Of a stretch of 5,094 bases of DNA, positions 1 to 4,287 are shown piece by piece. The first letter of the stretch is position 1. Each line of letters begins with the position of its first letter. A model generated the notes under the pieces. It made no database searches and was not told the DNA's origin. It was given only the letters and a program-made list of their open reading frames with translations. A program made the translations under genes and the position numbers. The stretch comes from Chloroflexota bacterium. GTDB lineage: Bacteria; Chloroflexota; Anaerolineae; Ardenticatenales; Ardenticatenaceae. The DNA lies in NCBI GenBank assembly GCA_003520455.1, contig DOUV01000456.1, forward strand, positions 1 to 5,094, written 5' to 3'.

Positions 1-446
1 CCGGTCGTCGGCAACGTTGCCGGCGCGGCCACGGCCGTCCCCGCCGGCGAGGCGGTGAATTGCTCCATCACGACCTTATCGTCCACCTTGGCCGGCACAT
101 CCGCACCCGGGAACTCGTAGGTCCCTTTGGTGCCCTCGTCCACGTGCAGCATCGCCCACAGTTTGGTTGGCCCCGTGAGTTCCTCGTTCAGTTTCACCTG
201 GACGTTCTCGTTCTCGCCTTCCTTCACAGAAGAGAAGCCGATCACCGGGCCCGGATTACCATCCTGGTCCTTGTGGATGACCATCCAGCCATCCTGAGTC
301 GCCACCGTCTTGGCAACGGTCACCGTGCCATCCTTCACCTCCTGGTCGCTGACACTGACCGCTGGCGTCATTTGGGCGAACGCCGCCAGTGGCACCGCCA
401 GCACTACGATCAGGAGCACGAACGAGAAGAACAGTCTGCGAGTCAT
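1..446 (-). CDS. Secreted DUF7282-type protein with LPxTG-like motif (C-terminus beyond window)
   Basis: Reading leftwards from the ATG at 446, 148 complete codons are present and the frame is still open at base 1. Residues 1-24 form a signal peptide: basic MTRR, a hydrophobic stretch at about 5-22, and an AFA|Q cleavage site. Residues about 29-130 look like the DUF7282 domain: a VSDQ-V start, DGWMVIH (52-58), a VIG segment (68-70), AMLHVD (98-103) and YEFPGAD (110-116). Halophilic archaea and Chloroflexota carry such extracellular domains; their function is not known to me. After an Ala/Pro/Thr linker the last visible residues are L145-P-T-T-G149, which fits a sortase sorting signal. The hydrophobic segment and basic tail that would confirm it lie outside the window. 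A GGAGGG Shine-Dalgarno site at 451-456 sits 4 nt before the ATG and fixes the start. The domain name is from memory of the family pattern; the secretion signal is directly visible. Confidence 0.85.
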   Translation of the reverse strand, partial: MTRRLFFSFVLLIVVLAVPLAAFAQMTPAVSVSDQEVKDGTVTVAKTVATQDGWMVIHKDQDGNPGPVIGFSSVKEGENENVQVKLNEELTGPTKLWAMLHVDEGTKGTYEFPGADVPAKVDDKVVMEQFTASPAGTAVAAPATLPTT

Positions 447-482
447 GGTACCCTCCGCTGAGAATGTTGGATCTAATGCCAA

Positions 483-488
483 AGTATA
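483..488 (-). promoter_or_regulatory. Candidate -10 element of the DUF7282 gene
   Basis: The minus strand reads TATACT here, 36 bases upstream of the start codon, which would give a leader of about 30 nt. No good -35 hexamer lies 16-18 bp further upstream, so an activator may be needed or the call may be wrong. The area is more AT-rich than its surroundings. Confidence 0.35.
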
Positions 489-503
489 CGACCTCAATCT
501 CTG

Positions 504-538
504 TTTTGGATGACCACAACCCACATTTTGCTCCAAAA
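504..538. repeat. Inverted repeats upstream of the DUF7282 promoter
   Basis: TTTTGGA at 504-510 is repeated in inverted form as TCCAAAA at 532-538, 21 nt apart. The second copy is also part of its own palindrome, TTTTG-CTC-CAAAA (526-538). The repeats lie 15-50 bp upstream of the candidate -10 box, where a regulator could bind. A further 8-bp inverted repeat (CGCCGACC at 577-584, GGTCGGCG at 610-617) and a 6-bp one (AGCCAA/TTGGCT, 551-571) fill the rest of this gap between genes. I can assign no regulator. Confidence 0.3.
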
Positions 539-658
539 GAGGGACGATCCAGCCAATCGCGCCAGTTGGCTTCGGCCGCCGACCTTCCATTCCGCAGAGG
601 CGCGGCGGCGGTCGGCGATCCTGAGCAGCCGCAGCGACTGGGTGACCGCAGCACGCCT

Positions 659-694
659 GCAAGAAAGAGACGATCCCACCCGGGAACCGTCTCT
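659..694 (-). terminator. Intrinsic terminator of the MFS exporter gene
   Basis: On the minus strand a hairpin begins 6 nt after the exporter stop codon. The outer stem is AGAGACG/CGTCTCT (688-694 with 666-672) and the inner stem TCCC/GGGA around a 4-nt loop. It is followed by TTCTT, so with the last stem T the run is TCTTTCTT. Position and orientation fit termination of the gene ending at 701. Plus-strand termination is less likely because that flank (CTCTGCCC) lacks a T run. Confidence 0.75.
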
Positions 695-700
695 CTGCCC

Positions 701-2164
701 TCATCTCTCGAGTGTCTCGACTGGCATCTGGCGCTCGGCCACTATGGGCGCAGCGGGAACCCGGCGCTCGCGGCGCCAGGCCATCAGCGCCACGAGCAGG
801 CCAAGGGTGATGAGTGTCGCTGCCAGGTGGAACTGGTCGTGCAAGGCGAAGGCCAGCGCCGGCGGCGGCGCCACGACCACATCCACCGGCTGGCCGGTGT
901 AGTCGTGGATCCGGCTGGCAAAGAACGCTCCCAACAGGGCGATACCGGCGGTCTGCCCCAGGGTGCGAGTCATACTCAGCATCCCCGAGGCGATCCCCAG
1001 TCGCTCTCGAGGCGCCGCGCCCATGATGGCGCTGTTGTTGGGGCTCTGGAAGATGCCCATACCGATGCCGACCGGCAGCATGCGCAGCACGTAACCCATC
1101 GGGGTCGTGTCCACCGCCAGAGTGGCCGTCGCCATGTATCCGATGAAGATGGCAATCAGGCCGAGCACACTCACCGGCCGCGTTCCGATCTTGTCGGAGA
1201 GCACCCCTGAGAGTGGCCCGAGGACCGCCATCACCGTCGGCACGATCGCCATCAAGAGGCCGACCTGCGCCACCGGGAGGCCCAAGACCAACTCCAGGTA
1301 GAAGGGAATCAAGAACACCACGCCGGCGATCGCCACGAAGGAGAGAAACCCGGTGAAGAGATTGACGCCAAATTGGGGGTCTCGGAAGAGCGTCAGGTCG
1401 ATCATCGGGGCGCGCGACCGCTTCTCGATGGCGACAAAGGCGACCAACGCCACCGCCGCCGCCGCGAAGAGCGCCAGGATGCGCCCGTCGGTGAACCCGA
1501 GATTCTGCCCGACCGTGAGGGCGAGCGAGAGGGCGAGCAGCCCGCCCCCGAGCACCAGCGCCCCGGCCCAGTCGAAGGTCTCCGCTGTGCGCTTGGGGCG
1601 CAAATCGGGCACGAAACGTAGAGTCAGGAAGAGTGCCAACAGCCCGAAGGGCAGGTTGACGAAGAAGATCGCCCGCCAGCCCAGTGTGCCGATGAGCAGG
1701 CCACCCAACGTCGGCCCCACCACAATGCCGAGCGCGATCACGCCACCGGTCGTCCCGATGGCCTGGCCACGCTCCTCCGGCGGCCAAACCTCAGTGACGA
1801 TGGCCACGCCCAGCGCTACGATCATCGCCGCCCCGATCGACTGCAGGAGCCGAAACGCAATCAGAGCCCACACCGTCGGCGACAGGCCACAGAGCGCCGA
1901 AGCTGCCGTGAACAGGACCAATCCCCAGGTGAAGATCTGCTTCTTGCCGATCATATCGGCCAGCCGCCCCACACCCAGCATGACGGTCGTCAGGCCCAGG
2001 AGAAAGGCGAGCACTACCCACTGAATCGTCGGGAAATCCGTGTGAAACTCGTGGACGAGCGTCGGCAGAGCTATATTGACGATACTCCCGTCAACCGCAC
2101 CTAAAAACAGACCGACCGTGACGGCCGCCAACACCAACCACTTGTGCTGATTTGAAGCGCTCAT
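701..2164 (-). CDS. DHA2-family (EmrB/QacA-type) MFS exporter, 14 TM helices
   Basis: This 487-residue membrane protein has the length and motifs of the DHA2 drug:proton antiporters of the major facilitator superfamily. The TM1 signature GAVDGSIVNIALP has Asp25, the residue usually acidic in this family. Motif A is GRLADMIGKK (66-75) between TM2 and TM3. Motif B contains Arg105 (FRLLQSIGAA), the proposed proton-coupling arginine. The antiporter motif C is the GIVVGPTLGG stretch (146-155), followed by the DHA2 hallmark GWRAIFFVNLPFG (162-174). The family pumps drugs, dyes or metabolites out with proton influx; the substrate here cannot be read from the sequence. A start at 2164 is supported by an AAGGA ribosome-binding site about 8 nt upstream (2172-2176). 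No TetR or MarR regulator gene is adjacent, although such exporters are often paired with one. A 12-bp palindrome lies just before the start. The gene is divergent from arginase and probably monocistronic. Confidence 0.93.
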   Translation of the reverse strand: MSASNQHKWLVLAAVTVGLFLGAVDGSIVNIALPTLVHEFHTDFPTIQWVVLAFLLGLTTVMLGVGRLADMIGKKQIFTWGLVLFTAASALCGLSPTVWALIAFRLLQSIGAAMIVALGVAIVTEVWPPEERGQAIGTTGGVIALGIVVGPTLGGLLIGTLGWRAIFFVNLPFGLLALFLTLRFVPDLRPKRTAETFDWAGALVLGGGLLALSLALTVGQNLGFTDGRILALFAAAAVALVAFVAIEKRSRAPMIDLTLFRDPQFGVNLFTGFLSFVAIAGVVFLIPFYLELVLGLPVAQVGLLMAIVPTVMAVLGPLSGVLSDKIGTRPVSVLGLIAIFIGYMATATLAVDTTPMGYVLRMLPVGIGMGIFQSPNNSAIMGAAPRERLGIASGMLSMTRTLGQTAGIALLGAFFASRIHDYTGQPVDVVVAPPPALAFALHDQFHLAATLITLGLLVALMAWRRERRVPAAPIVAERQMPVETLER

Positions 2165-2176
2165 CTTCTATCCTTC

Positions 2177-2188
2177 AATACCTGTATT
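2177..2188. promoter_or_regulatory. Palindrome upstream of the exporter, possible operator
   Basis: AATAC-CT-GTATT is a perfect 12-bp palindrome with a 2-bp centre, ending 13 bp before the exporter start codon and just outside its ribosome-binding site. One mismatch outward, another T/A pair extends the symmetry (2175-2190). AT-rich symmetry stands out in this GC-rich region. Repressors of drug exporters often bind such sites; that role is inferred here. Confidence 0.4.
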
Positions 2189-2221
2189 CACCCATCGCGC
2201 GGGCACCCTTCCCATCTGTAG

Positions 2222-2247
2222 GGTAGGCAGTCGCCCGAAGACCTACC
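2222..2247. repeat. Inverted repeat in the divergent exporter-arginase control region
   Basis: GGTAGG (2222-2227) and CCTACC (2242-2247) form 6-bp arms around a 14-nt centre, 58-83 bp upstream of the exporter start. It could be a regulator site or a hairpin in a long exporter leader. I found no convincing sigma-70 promoter for the exporter on the minus strand between 2165 and 2270, so its position relative to the transcript start is unknown. Confidence 0.3.
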
Positions 2248-2341
2248 GGCAACGAGCGCGGCCAATCCCCAGCGTGATGCCCAGGAACGGCTCCTCCTTC
2301 CCTCCGAGGAAAGAAAGAGGGCCGGGGGTTCGGTCCGCGGC

Positions 2342-2370
2342 TTGCTCGGCGCTCCCCCACTTGCTATCAT
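2342..2370 (+). promoter_or_regulatory. Promoter of arginase (TTGCTC-17-TATCAT, extended -10)
   Basis: A TTGCTC -35-like hexamer (2342-2347) is followed, after exactly 17 bp, by TATCAT (2365-2370), which matches the -10 consensus at five of six positions. TGC directly before it (2362-2364) makes an extended -10. Transcription would begin near 2377, giving a leader of about 35 nt before the ATG at 2412. This also argues against the longer in-frame start near 2274. Confidence 0.6.
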
Positions 2371-2411
2371 CAATCGCCAGAAGAGCACACACCATGCCCA
2401 TGGGAGGCAGG

Positions 2412-3311
2412 ATGAACCGGGCGATTTCCATCAACGGCGTCCCGATGGACCTCGGCCAGGGCCGCCGTGGCGTCGATATGGGACCAGGTGCCATCCGGTA
2501 TGCTGGCCTCAATGCCCGGCTGGCCGGCCTCGGCTTCGACGTCAACGACAAGGGCAACCTCGACGTGCCTGTCCCCGAGGAGCAACAGAGCGCCATCACC
2601 GGCGGAACGAAATATCTGTCTGAAGTCAGCACCGTCAACCGCGAGTTGGCCGACCGCACCGCGCAGACCCTCCAGGAAGGAGCCATCCCCATCACCCTCG
2701 GCGGCGATCACTCCATCGCCGCTGGGAGCATCGTCGGGGTGCGGCGCCAGGAACGAGTCGGCGTGCTCTGGATTGACGCCCACGGCGATTTCAACACGCC
2801 GGAGAGCAGCCCGAGCGGCAATCTCCACGGTATGCCGCTCGCCGCCTTGTTGGGACGCGAGCCGCAGGTCATGGCACCGTGGGAGGGATCCGAACGGCTC
2901 CGCCCCCAGGAGGTCGTTTTGGTCGGCATCCGCTCGCTTGATCGCGACGAGCGGCGCGCCCTGGTCGAATACGGACCGAAAGTCTACACGATGCGCGACG
3001 TGGATGAGTTGGGGATCGCCGAGGTCACGCGTCGGGCCCTCTGTCATTTCTCACGCCTGGGCCTGCCCCGCCTGCACGTGAGTCTTGATCTCGACGTACT
3101 CGACCCCTCCATTGCCCCCGGCGTCGGCACCCCCGTGCCGGGCGGTCTGAGCTACCGCGAAGCTCACCTCTTGATGGAAATCCTGTCCGACGACGAGCGC
3201 GTTGGCAGTCTGGACGTGGTCGAGATCAACCCCATCCTCGACGTCCGCAACGGCACCGCCGAACTCGCCGTCGAGTTAGTCGCCTCTCTCCTCGGCCAGA
3301 GCATCATCTAA
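2412..3311 (+). CDS. rocF: Arginase (EC 3.5.3.1)
   Basis: This enzyme hydrolyses L-arginine to L-ornithine and urea in the cytoplasm, using a two-manganese centre. The 299-residue length is that of bacterial RocF, and the N-terminus, INGVPMDLGQGRRGVDMGP, is the family start. All metal ligands are present: His100 (GGDH), Asp122, His124 and Asp126 (IDAHGDFN), and Asp226 and Asp228 (SLDLDVLDP). The catalytic His139 (GNLHGMP) and the acidic Glu271 (EINP) are also there. Asn128 and Ser136 match residues of classical arginases that hold the substrate alpha-amino acid part, which favours arginase over agmatinase. The frame is open back to about 2274, but the ATG at 2412 is preferred: homology begins there, GGGAGG (2402-2407) lies 4 nt before it, and the promoter at 2342-2370 would exclude a start at 2274. 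The ATG at 2394 has no good ribosome-binding site. The gene stands alone, divergent from the exporter and convergent with a tRNA-Arg gene. Confidence 0.96.
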   Translation: MNRAISINGVPMDLGQGRRGVDMGPGAIRYAGLNARLAGLGFDVNDKGNLDVPVPEEQQSAITGGTKYLSEVSTVNRELADRTAQTLQEGAIPITLGGDHSIAAGSIVGVRRQERVGVLWIDAHGDFNTPESSPSGNLHGMPLAALLGREPQVMAPWEGSERLRPQEVVLVGIRSLDRDERRALVEYGPKVYTMRDVDELGIAEVTRRALCHFSRLGLPRLHVSLDLDVLDPSIAPGVGTPVPGGLSYREAHLLMEILSDDERVGSLDVVEINPILDVRNGTAELAVELVASLLGQSII

Positions 3312-3313
3312 AC

Positions 3314-3362
3314 GATTCGCCTCGGTCCCGCATTAGCTATCGATGCACACTGTCGAATCTTC
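3314..3362 (+). terminator. Weak hairpin after arginase, possible terminator
   Basis: GATTCG (3314-3319) pairs with CGAATC (3354-3359), enclosing a second small stem GCAT/ATGC (3330-3333 with 3343-3346). It starts 2 nt after the arginase stop, but only TTCCC follows, not a T run. It may protect the mRNA end or mark weak termination. Confidence 0.25.
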
Positions 3363-3366
3363 CCAC

Positions 3367-3413
3367 GCAACGAAAAGCGCGCCCTCCGACCTCTACAAGG
3401 CTGAGAGCGCGCT
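3367..3413 (-). terminator. Intrinsic terminator of the tRNA-Arg gene
   Basis: On the minus strand AGCGCGC (3413-3407) pairs with GCGCGCT (3382-3376). One mismatch follows, then CTC/GAG, and further short pairing (CCT/AGG) in the loop. The stem is followed directly by TTTTCGTTG. It lies about 45 nt beyond the tRNA 3' end. The plus-strand flank has no T run, so arginase probably does not use it. Confidence 0.7.
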
Positions 3414-3456
3414 CATTCCACTCCTGAGGACCGGTCCAGAATGGCGCGACGATCGA

Positions 3457-3529
3457 CGCCCCCGGCAGGACTCGAACCTGCGACCTGCGGCTTAGAAGGC
3501 CGTTGCTCTGTCCTCTGAGCTACGGGGGC
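3457..3529 (-). tRNA. tRNA-Arg (anticodon UCU)
   Basis: On the minus strand this 73-nt sequence folds as a standard tRNA: 7-bp acceptor stem GCCCCCG/CGGGGGC, D arm GCTC/GAGC with an 8-nt loop, anticodon loop CTTCTAA giving anticodon TCT, a 5-nt variable region, T stem GCAGG/CCTGC with loop TTCGAGT, and discriminator G. The anticodon UCU reads AGA and AGG arginine codons. Much of the body agrees with bacterial tRNA-Arg(UCU) as I know it. The anticodon stem has an A-C mismatch at 27-43. No CCA is encoded (TCG follows), so the end must be added by the CCA enzyme. It has its own promoter and terminator and is a single-tRNA unit. Confidence 0.96.
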
Positions 3530-3539
3530 AAACGCCATA

Positions 3540-3568
3540 ATTATACAACGGATGAGGAAGTCGCTCAA
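3540..3568 (-). promoter_or_regulatory. Promoter of tRNA-Arg (TTGAGC-17-TATAAT)
   Basis: On the minus strand TTGAGC (3568-3563) is followed after 17 bp by a perfect TATAAT (3545-3540). The predicted start near 3533 is only a few bases before the mature tRNA 5' end at 3529. This is the strongest promoter in the window, as expected for a stable RNA. Confidence 0.8.
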
Positions 3569-3633
3569 ATGTTTGGGCGTCTGCGCCACCGGCCCCACCG
3601 CTGGTAGGATCGACACGCGAGCGGCCCTGGGGC

Positions 3634-3662
3634 TTGGAGAAGCGCTGGCCCAGTGCTATACT
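3634..3662 (+). promoter_or_regulatory. Promoter of the Rdx selenoprotein gene (TTGGAG-17-TATACT)
   Basis: TTGGAG (3634-3639), a 17-bp spacer and TATACT (3657-3662) preceded by TGC (3654-3656) form an extended -10 promoter like that of arginase. Transcription would start near 3669 and leave a leader of about 115 nt. An inverted repeat CTGGG/CCCAG (3627-3631 and 3649-3653) brackets the -35 box and most of the spacer. The promoter is back to back with that of tRNA-Arg. Confidence 0.6.
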
Positions 3663-3682
3663 CGGATGTCCGGAGCATCGCC

Positions 3683-3749
3683 GGTTGATGGGTGGCACAT
3701 TCCCTGCTCTCATTCACCGTGTGCCCCAACCATGCGTGGATAGTGTGCC
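3683..3749 (+). other. Structured leader with two competing partner sequences
   Basis: In the predicted leader of the Rdx gene, GGCACA (3694-3699) can pair with TGTGCC at 3720-3725; GG/CC and GGTT/AACC lengthen that stem out to 3683 and 3731, with bulges. A second copy, GTGTGCC (3743-3749), repeats the first (3719-3725) and could take the same partner instead. The two folds exclude each other. It resembles no riboswitch I know, and chance cannot be excluded in a GC-rich leader. Confidence 0.3.
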
Positions 3750-3783
3750 AGCAAAAGAGACCATAGACCAGCCGGGAGGAATG

Positions 3784-4017
3784 ATGAGAATCTCGATAGA
3801 GTATTGCGCTGTCTGAAACTACACACCTCGGGCCGTCAGTATGGCGGACAAACTTCTGAATGATTTCGAAGACCGGATTGAGAACCTCTGTTTGATTCCA
3901 TCCGATGGTGGCGTCTTCGAGGTCACCGTCGATGGGTCCCTGGTCTACTCCAAGCGCAAGACCGGGCGCCACGCCTCCTATGAGGAGGTGCACGACGCGG
4001 TCGCACGCAAGGGGTAG
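3784..4017 (+). CDS. Rdx/SelW-like selenoprotein with in-frame UGA (Sec11)
   Basis: If the TGA at 3814-3816 is read as selenocysteine, the frame gives 77 residues ending at TAG 4015. The N-terminus MRISIEYCAV-U-NYTPRAV has the Rdx redox motif as C8-A-V-U11, where cysteine forms of the family have CxxC and eukaryotic SelW has CxxU. Downstream the family pattern continues in the same frame: LIPSDGGVFEVTVDG (37-51), LVYSKRKTGRH (53-63). Rdx proteins are small thioredoxin-fold thiol or selenol oxidoreductases; their partners are poorly known. GGGAGGA (3774-3780) serves two adjacent ATGs at 3781 and 3784; the second is chosen because its 4-nt spacing equals that of arginase. Support for selenocysteine: conserved sequence on both sides, the TGA exactly at the redox position, and a candidate SECIS hairpin after it. 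The alternative is a pseudogene with a nonsense mutation. Starting at the in-frame ATG 3841 would give 58 residues without the redox motif or a ribosome-binding site. Confidence 0.85.
3831..3849 (+). promoter_or_regulatory. Candidate bacterial SECIS element
   Basis: Beginning 16 nt after the TGA, CCGTC (3833-3837) pairs with GGCGG (3843-3847), one pair being G-U, around the 5-nt loop AGTAT with G at its second position. A G3831-C3849 pair past one mismatch may extend it. The loop begins 21 nt after the TGA. As I recall the published bacterial SECIS model, it asks for a short stem, a small loop with G in its first two positions and roughly 16-37 nt from UGA to loop; this fits. An alternative pairing (GCCGT/ATGGC, loop CAGT) fits less well. 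SelB with charged tRNA-Sec would bind here. Confidence 0.55.
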
Positions 4018-4060
4018 CAGGGTCGAAGCGCCGCATCTCAGGATTGGTGCTGCCGAAGCG

Positions 4061-4094
4061 ATCGCGGCGGCTCGGCCGAGCCGCCGCGATTTCA
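4061..4094 (+). terminator. Terminator of the selenoprotein gene, 30-bp perfect palindrome
   Basis: Positions 4061-4090 form a perfect palindrome with 15-bp arms (ATCGCGGCGGCTCGG and its complement), 43 nt after the stop codon. A short T stretch follows on the plus strand (GATTTCATCC). As RNA it makes a very stable GC hairpin with a minimal loop. The T run is weak, so termination may depend mainly on the stem. It separates the selenoprotein unit from trmI. Confidence 0.6.
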
Positions 4095-4109
4095 TCCCCG
4101 GTCCGCCCG

Positions 4110-4133
4110 CGTTCCGCCCGCTTGCACGGAACG
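4110..4133. repeat. Inverted repeat between the selenoprotein gene and trmI
   Basis: CGTTCCG (4110-4116) and CGGAACG (4127-4133) form 7-bp arms around a 10-nt centre. It lies 155 bp upstream of trmI and could be an operator or an RNA hairpin. Apart from this and the terminator I see nothing definite in 4018-4287, and no convincing trmI promoter. Confidence 0.3.
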
Positions 4134-4287
4134 ACCAGCTGGCGCCGAATCAATGGCCCGGAGCGGATCGCTTGTGCCGTCATCACCTTTCACTTGCCGA
4201 TCGATTGAGGAATCAACCCCCGAACGCGGAGAAGGACGAAAGTCGGAGTGCGGCTGATCTGTACCTGTTCCTGGATTGCGGGAAGCC

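Noticed and set aside
541..700. T-box riboswitch on the plus strand (GGGTGACCGC resembling the T-box sequence, followed by a hairpin)
   Set aside because: The core GGGTGGnACCGC is incomplete: the UGGN that pairs with the tRNA end is missing. The sequence downstream is antisense to the exporter, and the hairpin is better explained as the exporter's terminator on the minus strand.
389..2024. Long plus-strand open frames (389-1210, 1353-2024)
   Set aside because: They are antisense shadows of the exporter gene in GC-rich DNA, with low-complexity Arg/Pro/Ala translations and no recognisable domain.
2274..2411. N-terminal extension of arginase by 46 residues
   Set aside because: Family homology begins at the ATG 2412, which has its own GGGAGG site, and the likely promoter (2342-2370) lies inside the extension.
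2412..3311. Agmatinase or formiminoglutamase instead of arginase
   Set aside because: The GNLHGMP segment, the EINP motif and the RocF-like N-terminus are those of true arginases.
3457..3529. Integration (att) site at the tRNA-Arg 3' end
   Set aside because: No second copy of the tRNA 3' end and no integrase gene appear in the window.
3634..3816. 60-residue frame ending at the TGA 3814-3816 as a separate gene
   Set aside because: Its only meaningful part is the last ten residues, which are the start of the Rdx protein; the earlier part overlaps the promoter and leader.
3841..4017. 58-residue gene starting at ATG 3841
   Set aside because: There is no ribosome-binding site, and the start would remove the conserved redox motif and first strand of the Rdx fold. 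The ATG itself lies inside the SECIS-like loop.
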